Shown: positions 1 through 9,485, counted from the stretch's first letter. The stretch: DNA of 64,000 nt from an uncultured Opitutaceae bacterium (GCA_903929355.1 CAIYUN010000085.1:1-64000), one strand, 5' to 3'. Notes: generated by a model from the letters alone, not told the origin. A program made the numbers and translations.

Positions 1-2
1 CG

Positions 3-902
3 GGCGGCCGCGGCCGCGCCGGCGGGCCGCCCGCCTCACCGGCCGGCACGACCCTGACCCCCGTGGTGAGGGTCGCCATGAAGCAGGAGCCGGAGGCTTA
101 TTTTGCCTTCATCATGCGCGGCGACCGCAGCGTGCTCGAGCTGCTCGACAGCGACTACACGTTCGTCAACGGGCCGCTTGCGGCGGTCTATGGCCTGCCG
201 AACGTCACCGGTCCGGAGATGCGGCGCGTCACCCTGCCGCCGGGCGACCTGCACGGCGGCGTGCTCACCATGGGCAGCTTCCTGACCGTGACCTCGAACC
301 CGACGCGCACCTCGCCCGTCAAGCGCGGCAAATGGATTTTGCAAAACATCCTCGGCGCGCCGCCCCCACCGCCCCCACCCAACATCCCGGCGCTGGAGGA
401 GACGAAGGCCAAGGTCAGCGACCACCCGCCCACGCAGCGCGAGCTGCTCGCCCTGCACCGGGCCAGCCCGTTGTGCGCCTCCTGCCACGAGCGCATGGAT
501 CCACTCGGCCTGGCGCTGGAGAATTTCAACGCCTTCGGCCGCCGCCGCACAACGGAAAACGGCCTGCCTATTGAGCCGGCGGGCGCCCTGGCCACCGGGG
601 AAAAGTTTTCCGGCGTGCTTGAGCTCAAGCACACGCTCGTGGCCAACCATCACCTTGAGTTTTACCGCACGATCACCGAGAAGCTGCTCACCTACGCCCT
701 GGGCCGGGGCGTGGAATACTATGACATGCCAACCGTGGACCGCATCGTCGAGGAGCTGGACAAGGAAAACGGGCGCTGCTCCGCCCTGCTCTACGGCGTG
801 CTCGAATCTGCCCCCTTTCAGCAGCGACGCGCCACGTCAAATTCCGTGACACCCGAGGCCAAACCTGCCCTGCTCACCGCCCAAAGCACCCCCGCGCCAT
901 GA
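3..902 (+). CDS. DUF1592/DUF1588/DUF1585 cytochrome-like protein, C-terminal part (5' end outside window)
   Basis: The reading frame is open from base 3, so this is the 3' part of a gene that begins before the window. What remains matches the C-terminal third of the four complete paralogues downstream: the end of the DUF1592 region (MKQEPEAYFAF, then YTFVNGPLAAVYGLP), the DUF1588 (PSCyt3) block with the haem-type motif CASCHERMDPLGLALENFNA near base 474, and the DUF1585 (PSD2) tail TEKLLTYALGRGVEYYD. These proteins are typical of Planctomycetes and Verrucomicrobia; they are thought to be exported haem proteins but have no established reaction. The stop overlaps the next gene by ATGA, so the two are translationally coupled. 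The missing N-terminus should hold a signal peptide and a PSCyt1 CxxCH motif. Confidence 0.9.
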   Translation, partial: GGRGRAGGPPASPAGTTLTPVVRVAMKQEPEAYFAFIMRGDRSVLELLDSDYTFVNGPLAAVYGLPNVTGPEMRRVTLPPGDLHGGVLTMGSFLTVTSNPTRTSPVKRGKWILQNILGAPPPPPPPNIPALEETKAKVSDHPPTQRELLALHRASPLCASCHERMDPLGLALENFNAFGRRRTTENGLPIEPAGALATGEKFSGVLELKHTLVANHHLEFYRTITEKLLTYALGRGVEYYDMPTVDRIVEELDKENGRCSALLYGVLESAPFQQRRATSNSVTPEAKPALLTAQSTPAP

Positions 903-2302
903 AGCCCATCCCCGCCCGTCCGCCTGAGTCCCTGAGCCGCCGCCGTTTCCTGCGCAATGTTGGCGTGGCGCTGGCCCTGCCCGCGATGGAAGGTTTTTCA
1001 TCCCGCCTGTCAGGTGCGACCACGGCGGGGGCCGCGCCCGCCGCGGCTGCGGCCGCGACGACGGCGACCGGCGCGCCGTTGCGCACCGCTTTTCTGTATT
1101 TCCCCAACGGGGCGATCCCCGCCGCCTGGTGGCCGGCCACGACCGGCCGGGATTTCGCCCTCAGCCGGACGCTGGCGCCGCTGGCCAAGGTGAAGGACAA
1201 AATCCAACTGCTCGCCGGCCTGACCGATCTTTCGGCCGAGTCGGGCGGCGACGGCGGCGGCGACCACGCCCGCGCCAACGGCACCTTCCTCACCGGCGTG
1301 CGCATCAAAAAAACCAACGGTGCCGACTACCATGCGGGCGTCTCCGCCGACCAGATCATGGCCCGGCAGGTCGGCCTCCTCACCCCGTTCCGCTCGCTGG
1401 AGCTGTCCTGCGACACCATCCTCAATGTCGGTGGCTGTGACACCGACTACGCCTGCATTTACCAGCACAACCTCGCCTGGAGCTCGCCCACCACGCCGCT
1501 CACCCCCGAGATCAATCCGCGCCTGCTTTTCGAGCGCCTCTTCGGCGCAGGCGCGCCGAAGGAACGCGCCCAAAACCTCCTCGCGCGGCAGCAGGAAAAG
1601 CGCTCCATCCTCGATTTCCTCCAAAGCGAGACCCGCCGCATCACGCCGGAGCTGACGGGACGCGACCGCCAGAAGCTTGACGAGTATTTCACCGGCGTGC
1701 GCGACATCGAGCTCCGGATCCAGGCTGCGGAACAGTCCCGCTCGGCCCGGCCGCAGCCCGCCGTGGACGCCCCCGACGCCGGCATCCCCGCGAGTTACCG
1801 GGACTATGTCCGGCTGATGTTCGACATGCTGCACCTCGCATTCCAGACGGATTCGACGCGCGTGGCCACCTTCATGATCGCCGGCGACGGCAGCAACCGC
1901 GACTTCAGCGAGATCGGCATCAACGACGGCCATCACAACCTCACCCACCACGGCAACAAGCCCGACTGGATCGAGAAGGTGACGCAGATTGACGTGTGGT
2001 ATGTCCAGCAGCTCGCCTACTTCCTCGAGAAGATGGAGGCGACGAAGGACCTCGACGGCCAGTCGCTGCTCCACAATTCGCAGATTGTCTATGGCAGCGG
2101 CAACGCCGACGGCAACCGCCACACGCACACCAACCTCCCCATCATCCTCGCCGGCGGGGGCGGCGGCACCCTGAACCCGGGACGTCACACCCAATACGAT
2201 AGCCTGCCCGTCGCAAATCTCTACCTTAACATGATGGATCGCATTGGTGGCCGGACGCTGGAGCGCTTTGGCGACTCCACCGGCGTCCTGGGCAACGTCT
2301 AG
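899..2302 (+). CDS. DUF1552 (HXXSHH) Tat-exported protein, pair 1, subtype A
   Basis: A 467-residue protein of the DUF1552/HXXSHH family, which occurs almost only next to DUF1592 proteins. The N-terminus has a twin-arginine signal (SRRRFLRN followed by a hydrophobic stretch with ALPAME), implying folding before export and probably a bound cofactor or metal. The family motif appears as NDGHHNLTHHGNK, with Thr replacing Ser. The segment RTAFLYFPNGAIPAAWWP places it in the A subtype shared with the genes at 13583 and 21575. It starts inside the stop of the preceding DUF1592 gene (ATGA), an arrangement repeated throughout this array. The biochemical role is unknown; partnership with the adjacent cytochrome-like protein is inferred from constant co-occurrence. 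Confidence 0.9.
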   Translation: MKPIPARPPESLSRRRFLRNVGVALALPAMEGFSSRLSGATTAGAAPAAAAAATTATGAPLRTAFLYFPNGAIPAAWWPATTGRDFALSRTLAPLAKVKDKIQLLAGLTDLSAESGGDGGGDHARANGTFLTGVRIKKTNGADYHAGVSADQIMARQVGLLTPFRSLELSCDTILNVGGCDTDYACIYQHNLAWSSPTTPLTPEINPRLLFERLFGAGAPKERAQNLLARQQEKRSILDFLQSETRRITPELTGRDRQKLDEYFTGVRDIELRIQAAEQSRSARPQPAVDAPDAGIPASYRDYVRLMFDMLHLAFQTDSTRVATFMIAGDGSNRDFSEIGINDGHHNLTHHGNKPDWIEKVTQIDVWYVQQLAYFLEKMEATKDLDGQSLLHNSQIVYGSGNADGNRHTHTNLPIILAGGGGGTLNPGRHTQYDSLPVANLYLNMMDRIGGRTLERFGDSTGVLGNV

Positions 2303-2376
2303 CCCCTCCCGCGCAGCCCGCGAAACCGGTCGGACCTCCGCGCCGTTCCATGCCAACCCCCTTGATTTTCACCCCT

Positions 2377-3522
2377 ATGAAACGTCTCTTCTTTCTCTTT
2401 TGGCTTGGTCTCGCCAGCTTCGCCCGGAGCCAGGCCGCCGGTGCCGCCGCCGTCTCGCCCGAGGTGCAGGCCGACCACACCGTGACCTTTCGCCTGAGCG
2501 CGCCCAAGGCCACCACGGTGACCCTCACGGCTGACTGGCTCAACGGCGCGCAGCCGCTGACCAACGCGGGCAACGGCGCGTGGAGCATCACGCTCGGCCC
2601 GCTGCCACCGAGCACCTACATCTACTCGTTCAACGTGGACGGCGTGGCGACGACCGATCCCGTCAACCCGCTCATCAAGCTGCGCGCGACCGGGAACGCC
2701 AGCCTCGTCCAGGTGCGGGCGGATTCCCCGGGCGTGCAGGAGATGCGCGATGTGCCCCACGGGACCGTCGAGGTCAACTGGCCGAAATCCGCCGTGCTCG
2801 GCGGCGACACCCGTCGCGTGCTGGTCTACACTCCGCCCGGCTATACCCAGGATACCACCCGCCATTACCCCCTGCTGCTCCTGCTGCATGGCAGCAACGA
2901 CACCTCGGATGGCTGGACCAACGTGGGCAACGTGAACTTCCTCGCCGACAATCTCATCGCGGAGAAAAAGATGGTCCCCATGGTGATGGTGATGACCAAT
3001 TTCTACCCCGCCTCGCCCGGTGCCTCCGGCCCGCGTGGGGGCGGTGGGCAGCGCGGGGGCGGGGGCGGCAACAACAACCCATTCTACAAATATGTGCTGG
3101 ACGAAGTGCTCCCCGCGATCGAGTCAAAATACCGCATCGCCACCGGCCGGGAGAACCAGGCGGTTGCCGGCATGTCCATGGGCGCGAATCAGGCATTGGA
3201 CCTGTTTTTGGGGCACTTTGACCAGTTCAGTTCCGTCGGCGTGTTCTGCGCCTCCAGTTACAACCAATTCGAGTCGGCGAACGCCGCGTGGCTCGCCGAC
3301 GCCAAGGGCACCAATGCCAGAACCGGGGTGATCTGGATCGGCTGCGGTCGCCAGGACACGCAGCACTTCTCAGGCTCGGAGCGGGTGGCCCAGGTGCTGG
3401 AGGCCCATCAGATCACCCACACGTGGGTGCCGACCGAGGGCATGCACAACTACGCGATCTGGCGCAACCATCTGGAGGCGTTTCTCCCGTTGATCTTTCA
3501 GCGGGGCAGCCAAGGGCCGTGA
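2377..3522 (+). CDS. Secreted esterase with N-terminal immunoglobulin-like (CBM48/E-set) domain
   Basis: A 381-residue exported alpha/beta hydrolase. I chose the ATG at 2377 over the one at 2350 because it gives a clean Sec signal peptide (MKRLFFLFWLGLASFARS). Residues about 25-110 look like an E-set/CBM48-type beta-sandwich. The rest is an esterase-D/feruloyl-esterase-like fold: RRVLVYTPPGY, LLLLLHGSNDT, the nucleophile elbow AGMSMGAN (Ser near residue 267), and a late GMHNYAIW that probably carries the catalytic His. A Gly-rich insertion (GPRGGGGQRGGGGG) interrupts the domain. Relatives act on acetyl or feruloyl esters of plant polysaccharides; the substrate here is not shown. It lies between DUF1592/DUF1552 pairs with two other exported proteins, which hints at polymer degradation. 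Confidence 0.8.
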   Translation: MKRLFFLFWLGLASFARSQAAGAAAVSPEVQADHTVTFRLSAPKATTVTLTADWLNGAQPLTNAGNGAWSITLGPLPPSTYIYSFNVDGVATTDPVNPLIKLRATGNASLVQVRADSPGVQEMRDVPHGTVEVNWPKSAVLGGDTRRVLVYTPPGYTQDTTRHYPLLLLLHGSNDTSDGWTNVGNVNFLADNLIAEKKMVPMVMVMTNFYPASPGASGPRGGGGQRGGGGGNNNPFYKYVLDEVLPAIESKYRIATGRENQAVAGMSMGANQALDLFLGHFDQFSSVGVFCASSYNQFESANAAWLADAKGTNARTGVIWIGCGRQDTQHFSGSERVAQVLEAHQITHTWVPTEGMHNYAIWRNHLEAFLPLIFQRGSQGP

Positions 3523-3704
3523 GCGAGGGGCGGTGAACGCATCTCAGCTCATGGCAGATTCCCTGACGGCGCGCCCGGCGGTCACGCCCTACCTCGATCC
3601 AGCCGCGCGCGGAACCGCCTTGACCGATCGCCAGACGGGAGCAGCCTCGTCAGCTTAACCCCGAGCCCAACGGCGCTCACCCAACCCCGTCGGAGAACCC
3701 ATCC

Positions 3705-5765
3705 ATGAAACGAATGCTATCAGTCACCAGCATTGTGCTGGCGCTCGCCCTGCAAACGACCCTCGCGCAAACTCCCGCCCCCTCCGGCGCTCCCGCTCCC
3801 ACACCAGGCGGGGCGCGTCAGGGTCGGGGTGCCCCCGCCCCGGCCCCTGTCCAGGTCAAGCCGGAAGACCTCGCCAAAATCAGGGAGAAGACCGGACAAA
3901 TTGAGGCGCTCGTGAAGGACCTGAAGGCGAAAGGTGCCAAACCGGAGCTGGTGGGCGACGTCGAGGCCTATGCCCATGCCGGCCAGATGCTCCTCGAGTT
4001 TCCGGAACTGATGGCGACACAGGCCGCGATCGACCATGCCTTCACCACCCTGGACCAAGGGATCGGGCGCGGCCAGCAGCTCGCGGCCGGCCAACCGCAA
4101 TGGAACCAGGGTAAAAAGCAGATCCTGGCCTACACCTCGGAAATGGACGGCGCGGTGCTCCCCTATGGCGTGACGCTGCCCGACAATTACGATCCCACCA
4201 AGCCGGCCCGGCTTTATGTCTCGTTGCACGGACGCCAGAACAACACCACCGAGACCGAATTTATCTTTGGCTTTCTGGGTCGGCGGGGTACCGGCGGAGT
4301 CGCCGACCAGGGCCAGATCCAGATCGACTGCTTCGGCCGGGTGAATGGCGCCGGCTGGCACTGGGCCGGCGAGGCGGATGTGTTCGAAGCCATCGCGGCC
4401 GTGAAAAAGCGGTTCAAGATCGACGACCAGCGCGTCATGCTGCGCGGATTCTCGATGGGCGGCGAAGGCGGTTGGCACCTCGCGCTCCACTATCCGGACC
4501 GCTTCGCCGCCGCCGAAATCGGCGCCGGCACCTGGTCGCGCCGCGCCGAGACGCCCGGCTACGAGCCGTACCAATACGCGACCCTGAAAATCTGGGAGAA
4601 CATGCCGGACTGGGCCCTGAACATTTTCAACCTGCCCCTGGCGGGCCATGACGGCGACACCGACACCCAAATCCCGAGCCTGCCCGGACCGCCCCCCGGC
4701 GCGCCCAACCGCGGCCAGTTGGAGTCGTCGCTGCGGACGCGCGCCCAACTGGAGCGCGAAGGTTTTCCGAGCGTGGGTGAACCCGATTTCCTTCATTCCA
4801 CCGGCACACCCGGAATTTTCCTGATCTCGCAAAAGACGGGCCACGGCACCAGCCCGCTGGTCCGCCAGCGGCTTGACGCCTTTTTAAAGGAATGGGGCGA
4901 CAAGGGCCAGACCTCCCCCGACCACCTGCGCTTCCTGACCTACACCACGCGCTACAACCGCGACTATTGGGCGTCGCTCGACGGCCTCGATAAACATTAC
5001 GAGCGCGCGGAAATCGACGCGCAACGCACCGGGGGCGGCACCGCCTACGACATCAAGACGAAGAACCTCACCCGTCTGGTGCTGCGCGAGACCGACCACG
5101 CCCGCGAGATCAAGATCGACGGCCAGACCCTGGCGGTGCAAGGGGCGCCGGAGATCACGCTGGACCGGGACGGCGGCGCCTGGGCGGTGGCCAAAAACGG
5201 GCCGGCACCGGGCCTGCACAAGACCCACGCGCTGCAAGGCCCCATTGACGACGCCTTCCTAGATCCATTCCTGCTGGTCCGCCCCACCGGCCAGCCCTGG
5301 AACGAGGCGGTGAACCAGCAGGCGCTGCGTACGATGGCCCATTTTGACCTCATGTGGGGAAAATATTTCCGCGGCCATCCCTTCGTGAAGGACGACAAGG
5401 ACGTGACCGAGGCGGATTTTGCCAAATACCATGTCGTGCTGTTCGGCGACCCGGGCAGCAACGAATGGATCGCGAAGCTGAACGGCAAACTCCCTTTCAC
5501 CTGGACCCGGCAAAGTGTCACCCTGGGCGGGCAGACCTACGCGGCGAACGAGAATTATCCCGCCATGATCTATCCGAACCCGCTCAATCCGGCGAAGTAT
5601 ATCGTGCTGAACACGGGCCTGACCATCGATGACCGCGGCTACAACGGCGACTACGGCATGCCGATGTGGGGCGACTATGCCATCGTCAAGGCAAAGGCGG
5701 GCGCGCCGGCGCCCGACCTCGTCACCGGCGGCCTGTTCGACGAGCACTGGCAACTGCAAAAATAA
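3705..5765 (+). CDS. Exported prolyl-oligopeptidase/esterase-type alpha/beta hydrolase, large C-terminal extension
   Basis: A 686-residue protein with a Sec signal peptide (MKRMLSVTSIVLALALQTTLA) and a Pro/Ala-rich linker. Residues about 150-260 form the alpha/beta hydrolase core: YGVTLPDNYDP, LYVSLHGRQNNTTETEF, and the nucleophile elbow LRGFSMGGEGG (Ser near residue 250). The His is probably in KTGHGTSP. The region beyond about residue 410, with a second jelly-roll-like part (HVVLFGDPGSNEWIAKLNGKLPF), resembles the C-terminal half of large verrucomicrobial peptidase/esterase-like proteins often labelled prolyl oligopeptidase family. It has a weak GGAG upstream. Substrate unknown; polysaccharide ester or peptide hydrolysis are both possible. 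Confidence 0.75.
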   Translation: MKRMLSVTSIVLALALQTTLAQTPAPSGAPAPTPGGARQGRGAPAPAPVQVKPEDLAKIREKTGQIEALVKDLKAKGAKPELVGDVEAYAHAGQMLLEFPELMATQAAIDHAFTTLDQGIGRGQQLAAGQPQWNQGKKQILAYTSEMDGAVLPYGVTLPDNYDPTKPARLYVSLHGRQNNTTETEFIFGFLGRRGTGGVADQGQIQIDCFGRVNGAGWHWAGEADVFEAIAAVKKRFKIDDQRVMLRGFSMGGEGGWHLALHYPDRFAAAEIGAGTWSRRAETPGYEPYQYATLKIWENMPDWALNIFNLPLAGHDGDTDTQIPSLPGPPPGAPNRGQLESSLRTRAQLEREGFPSVGEPDFLHSTGTPGIFLISQKTGHGTSPLVRQRLDAFLKEWGDKGQTSPDHLRFLTYTTRYNRDYWASLDGLDKHYERAEIDAQRTGGGTAYDIKTKNLTRLVLRETDHAREIKIDGQTLAVQGAPEITLDRDGGAWAVAKNGPAPGLHKTHALQGPIDDAFLDPFLLVRPTGQPWNEAVNQQALRTMAHFDLMWGKYFRGHPFVKDDKDVTEADFAKYHVVLFGDPGSNEWIAKLNGKLPFTWTRQSVTLGGQTYAANENYPAMIYPNPLNPAKYIVLNTGLTIDDRGYNGDYGMPMWGDYAIVKAKAGAPAPDLVTGGLFDEHWQLQK

Positions 5766-5794
5766 TCCTCCACCCCGGCCTTGTCCATCACCCC

Positions 5795-6598
5795 ATGAAA
5801 ACATCCCGACTTTCCTCCCTGCTCGCCCTGATGCTGGCCTCCGCACCTGCTCTACTTCCGGCGCAAACCCCCTCCGTTCCGCCACCCATGTCTCCCGTGG
5901 CCCCGGTCGTGCCGGATTGGGCGTTGCCGGGCTCCTCTACGCACAAGCAGGTGGCGCCGCCGGCGGGCTTTCACCGGCCAACGGTAAATTTCACCGAGAC
6001 ACTTGGCCTGTTTGAAGGGCAGTCGGACGTGGGCGGCCCGTTGTTGCCCGGCAGCGCCAGCTACGACGCCACCGCCAAGCGTTACACCCTCAATTCCGCC
6101 AGCTATAACATCTGGTATTTCCGCGACGAGTTTCGCTACGCCTGGAAGAAAATGTCCGGCGACGTGTCACTGGCCGCAGATGTCACCTTCCCCAACGCAC
6201 AAGGTTTTTCCGATCGCAAGGCTGTCCTGATCATCCGCCAGGATCTCGACGACGACTCCAAGGAAATCATGACCGCGCTGCACGGGGCCGGATTGATCCA
6301 CCTTGCCCAGCGTCCGACGAAAGGCGGCAATCTCAAAGAATCCGAGAAGCTCAAGGCCGTACCAGCCGTGGCCGGCGCCACTCCCATCCGCATCGGGATC
6401 GAAAAGCATGGGGATTCCTTCACGCTGTTCGTCAGCGTGAAAGGCGAGCCGATGCATCAGGTCGGAGCCCCCGTTGAGCTTAAATTTGACGGGCCTTTCT
6501 ACGTCGGCCTCGGGTTCTGCTCGCATGTCCCGGACAAGACCGACACGACGGTGCTGGGCAACGTGGTGTTGGAGAACGTTGCAGGAAAGGCGCGGTAG
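5795..6598 (+). CDS. Exported concanavalin-A-like (DUF1349-type) domain protein
   Basis: A 267-residue exported protein. The ATG at 5795 lies 29 bases after the previous stop and opens with a Sec signal (MKTSRLSSLLALMLASAPALLPAQ); longer in-frame extensions upstream overlap the previous gene and are not credible. The mature part matches the DUF1349/LamG-like domain found at the N-terminus of TolB-related exported proteins: SASYNIWYFRDEFRYAWKKM, VSLAADVTF, then KAVLIIRQDLDDDSKEIMTALHGAG. Such domains bind carbohydrate or act as structural jelly rolls. Close spacing suggests one transcript with the two upstream hydrolases. No catalytic residues can be assigned. Confidence 0.7.
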   Translation: MKTSRLSSLLALMLASAPALLPAQTPSVPPPMSPVAPVVPDWALPGSSTHKQVAPPAGFHRPTVNFTETLGLFEGQSDVGGPLLPGSASYDATAKRYTLNSASYNIWYFRDEFRYAWKKMSGDVSLAADVTFPNAQGFSDRKAVLIIRQDLDDDSKEIMTALHGAGLIHLAQRPTKGGNLKESEKLKAVPAVAGATPIRIGIEKHGDSFTLFVSVKGEPMHQVGAPVELKFDGPFYVGLGFCSHVPDKTDTTVLGNVVLENVAGKAR

Positions 6599-6650
6599 GA
6601 CGAGGCCAAGGAGTATGCTGAATGATGAAAATAAGCGGACGGAGTTTTAA

Positions 6651-6682
6651 CCAGGGATTACACGGATGAACACGGATTTGAT
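6651..6682. repeat. Dispersed intergenic repeat, ATTACACGGATGAACACGGAT type
   Basis: An AT-richer stretch after the stop at 6598 contains a run of the type ATTACACGGATGAACACGG. A related but weaker form (GGATAACAACGGATCGTCACGG) occurs at about 23049-23071. Such runs occur between genes in many environmental genomes. No open reading frame or terminator is associated with it. Function unknown. Confidence 0.4.
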
Positions 6683-6765
6683 CAGAATTGAATAGAGGGA
6701 GCGGAGACGGAATTTAAGCTGAGAACGAGTAGGAGTAAGATCCCCCTTTGCTGAAGCGTCCGTCG

Positions 6766-6893
6766 TCGCTGAAGCTTCCACCTTCGCCAATAGGCTATGG
6801 CGGACAAGGAACGAGAAAGATAAGGGAGGGGAAATCGGACCTTGCGTGGGAGGGGGTTGAGGGCAGATTTTTAGGGGAGCTTTACCCCGTTCT
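6766..6893 (+). repeat. Leader segment shared with 10936-11072, upstream of a DUF1592 gene
   Basis: This roughly 128-base segment just before the DUF1592 gene at 6894 resembles the segment at 10936-11072 before the DUF1592 gene at 11073. Shared blocks, in the same order, are TCGCTGAAGCTTCCACCTTC, GGGGAAATC, CCTTGCGTGGG and a G-rich GGTTGAGGGC/GGTTGGGGGC block close to the start codon. The other two complete pairs lack it. It may be a common promoter or leader carried along during duplication, or a copied mobile repeat. Confidence 0.5.
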
Positions 6894-9485
6894 ATGGTCA
6901 CCCCTTTCAATCACTGCCGGAATCCTTTGGTCGCTCTGGCCGTGGGGGCCGGCTTCGCTTCGGGCATGTTCTGGCTGGCGGCATGCAACTCGCAGCCGAC
7001 GGCGGCGCCAAAGGCCGCCGCCCCAGCAATCACGGTAGCGGTGCCGCGCCCCACCCCACCCTCCGAACTGGCGGTGAAACAGTTTCATCAGGTCGTTGAA
7101 CCGATCCTGCGCGACAAGTGCTACGACTGCCACGGCGACGGGGAGAGCCGGGCCGGCGTCGCGTTTGACACGCTGGACAAGGCTCCGAACGGCAACCACA
7201 ACGGGCTGCTCAAGAATCCCGAGCTCTGGCTCAAGGTGCTCAAAAACACCCGCGCCAGCATCATGCCCCCACCGGACCACCCGCGGCCCACCCCCGCCGA
7301 ACAATCGGCGCTGGAGAACTGGATCAAGTTCGCGGCGTTCGGGGTGGATCCGTCGAATCCCGACCCGGGCCGGGTGACCGTCCACCGGCTCAACCGGTTC
7401 GAATACCGGAACACCATCCATGACCTGCTGGGGGTGGATTTCGACACCGACGCGGCCTTCCCCTCCGACGACATCGGCTACGGCTTCGACAACATCGCTG
7501 ATGTGCTCAACACCTCCCCCTTGTTGCTGGAAAAATACCTGGCCGCCGCCCAGACCATCGTGAGCCAGGCCGTGCCGACCACCTCCCGGGTCATCCCGGC
7601 CGTGACAGCGCTGGGCCGGGATTTCCGGGACGCGAAGACCGGCGCCCCCCCCGTGCTGGACGACAAAACGTACGAAGACGGCGCCGTCGCAAAAACCGCC
7701 GTCATGACGAGCTATTTCAACGCATCCAAGGTCAGCCGCAGCTTTCCGGTTGCGAGCGAGGGCGATTACCGGGTGGTGGTCGAGCAGGGCATCAGCGCCA
7801 ACTTCACCTATGTGCCCGCGAACTGCACCGTGACCATTTTCGTCGATGGCAAGCAAATGACCCAAAAGGTCTATCGCTGGCACGGCACCAACGCCAACAC
7901 CGAGAAGCAACCCTCCATCTATGACACGATCCCGGTGCACTGGACGGCGGGCAACCACGAGGTGGCGCTCTCCGTGGAGCCTCTGGTCGGGAAATTCGAC
8001 GGCAAGAATAACGTCTATTTCCTGCTGCGCAGCGTCCGGATCGAGGGTCCCGCCGACCCGTCGAAGTGGGTGCATCCGGCCAATTACGCCCGCTTTTTCA
8101 ACCGGGAGGACGCGCCCGCAGACGCGGCGGGCCGCCGCGCCTATGCGCGCGAACTGCTGGCGGCGTTTGCGACCAAAGCCTTCCGGCGACCGGTCCCGGC
8201 CGAGAGCCTGGACGACCTCGTGAATCTCGTGGAGAAGGAATCCAGCCTGCCCGGCAAGACCTTTGAGGCGGGGGTGGCGCAGGCGATGGTGGCCGTCCTG
8301 GTCTCGCCGCAGTTCATGTTTCGCATCGACAACCCCGAGAAGACGGACGGGGCCGCGGCCTATGCGCGGATCGACGAGTATTCGCTGGCCTCGCGCCTGT
8401 CGTATTTTCTCTGGTCCACCATGCCGGACGAGGAATTGCTCCGGCTGGCGGCGGCCGGCCAGCTCCGGACCCATCTCGCCGCCCAGGTGCGGCGAATGGT
8501 GACCGACCCGCGCGCGGCGGGGATGATCGGGAATTTCTCGGGGCAATGGCTGCAGTCGCGCGCCGTGCTCAACGTGCCCCTCAACACCCAAGAAATCTTC
8601 CTGCGCGAGGGGGTGAACACGACCCCGGCCGATGATCTGAACCCGGTCATGCGCACGGCCCTGAACGAAGAGGCGCAGGCTTACTTTGGTTATGTGATGC
8701 GCGAGGACCGCAGCGTGGACGAGTTCCTGGACAGCAACTACATGTTTCTCAACCAAACGCTGGCGAACTATTATGAGATCAGCCCGGCCCCGACCGGCAA
8801 CGCGATGCGCAAGGTCGACCTCCCGCCGGGCGATTGGCGCGGCGGGGTGCTGACGCTGGGCAGTGTGCTGATGGTGACCTCGAACCCCACCCGGACCTCG
8901 CCGGTCAAGCGGGGCAAATGGATATTGGACAACATCCTCGGCGCGCCGGCTCCGCCGCCGCCGCCGAACATCCCGGCCCTGGAGGAGGCGGCGAACAAAA
9001 TCGCGGGTCGCGCCCCCACCATGCGCGAAACCCTGGCCCGCCACCGCGCGGACCCCATGTGCGCCTCGTGCCATGACCGCATGGATCCGCTCGGCCTGGC
9101 GTTGGAAAACTTCAACGCCCTCGGCACCGTGCGCGACAAGGACCTGGGCCAGCCGATCGACGCCACCGGCAAACTGCCCACCGGTGACAGCTTCAAGGAC
9201 ATCCGGGACCTGAAGCATCTGCTGCTCGCCAACCACCGCGAGGAATTCTACCGCTGCCTGACGGAGAAACTGCTGACCTACGCCCTCGGGCGCGGGATGG
9301 AATACTACGATGTGCCAGCGGTTGACAAAATTGTCGAAAACCTGGACAAGGATGGGGGAAAGTTTTCGGCGCTCCTGAACGGCATCATTGACTCGGCCGC
9401 CTTCCAGGAGGAACGCCTCACGCCCAATCCGCCACCCGCCGCGAGCAAACCCATGGCCTGGTCGGCCAACCCACCCTCCCCATGA
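6894..9485 (+). CDS. DUF1592 family cytochrome-like lipoprotein, pair 2, subtype B
   Basis: A complete 863-residue paralogue. The N-terminus is a lipoprotein signal (FWLAACNS, lipid-attachment Cys about residue 31). Domains in order: PSCyt1 with CYDCHGDGESRAG (Cys 76, Cys 79, His 80), DUF1587 (VHRLNRFEYRNTIHDLLGVD), a beta-rich insertion with FTYVPANCTVTIFVDGK that defines subtype B, DUF1595 (YARELLAAFATKAFRRPV), DUF1592 (EYSLASRLSYFLWSTMPD), DUF1588 with a second haem-type motif CASCHDRMDPLG near residue 723, and DUF1585. Two CxxCH motifs suggest two c-type haems, not proven. It overlaps the DUF1552 partner by ATGA. Likely an outer-membrane or periplasm-facing redox lipoprotein; the reaction is unknown. 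Confidence 0.92.
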   Translation: MVTPFNHCRNPLVALAVGAGFASGMFWLAACNSQPTAAPKAAAPAITVAVPRPTPPSELAVKQFHQVVEPILRDKCYDCHGDGESRAGVAFDTLDKAPNGNHNGLLKNPELWLKVLKNTRASIMPPPDHPRPTPAEQSALENWIKFAAFGVDPSNPDPGRVTVHRLNRFEYRNTIHDLLGVDFDTDAAFPSDDIGYGFDNIADVLNTSPLLLEKYLAAAQTIVSQAVPTTSRVIPAVTALGRDFRDAKTGAPPVLDDKTYEDGAVAKTAVMTSYFNASKVSRSFPVASEGDYRVVVEQGISANFTYVPANCTVTIFVDGKQMTQKVYRWHGTNANTEKQPSIYDTIPVHWTAGNHEVALSVEPLVGKFDGKNNVYFLLRSVRIEGPADPSKWVHPANYARFFNREDAPADAAGRRAYARELLAAFATKAFRRPVPAESLDDLVNLVEKESSLPGKTFEAGVAQAMVAVLVSPQFMFRIDNPEKTDGAAAYARIDEYSLASRLSYFLWSTMPDEELLRLAAAGQLRTHLAAQVRRMVTDPRAAGMIGNFSGQWLQSRAVLNVPLNTQEIFLREGVNTTPADDLNPVMRTALNEEAQAYFGYVMREDRSVDEFLDSNYMFLNQTLANYYEISPAPTGNAMRKVDLPPGDWRGGVLTLGSVLMVTSNPTRTSPVKRGKWILDNILGAPAPPPPPNIPALEEAANKIAGRAPTMRETLARHRADPMCASCHDRMDPLGLALENFNALGTVRDKDLGQPIDATGKLPTGDSFKDIRDLKHLLLANHREEFYRCLTEKLLTYALGRGMEYYDVPAVDKIVENLDKDGGKFSALLNGIIDSAAFQEERLTPNPPPAASKPMAWSANPPSP

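Noticed and set aside
3031..3080. Gly-rich run in the esterase as a possible repeat element or CRISPR-like array
   Set aside because: It is a simple GGG-rich codon run encoding a flexible loop, without spaced direct repeats.
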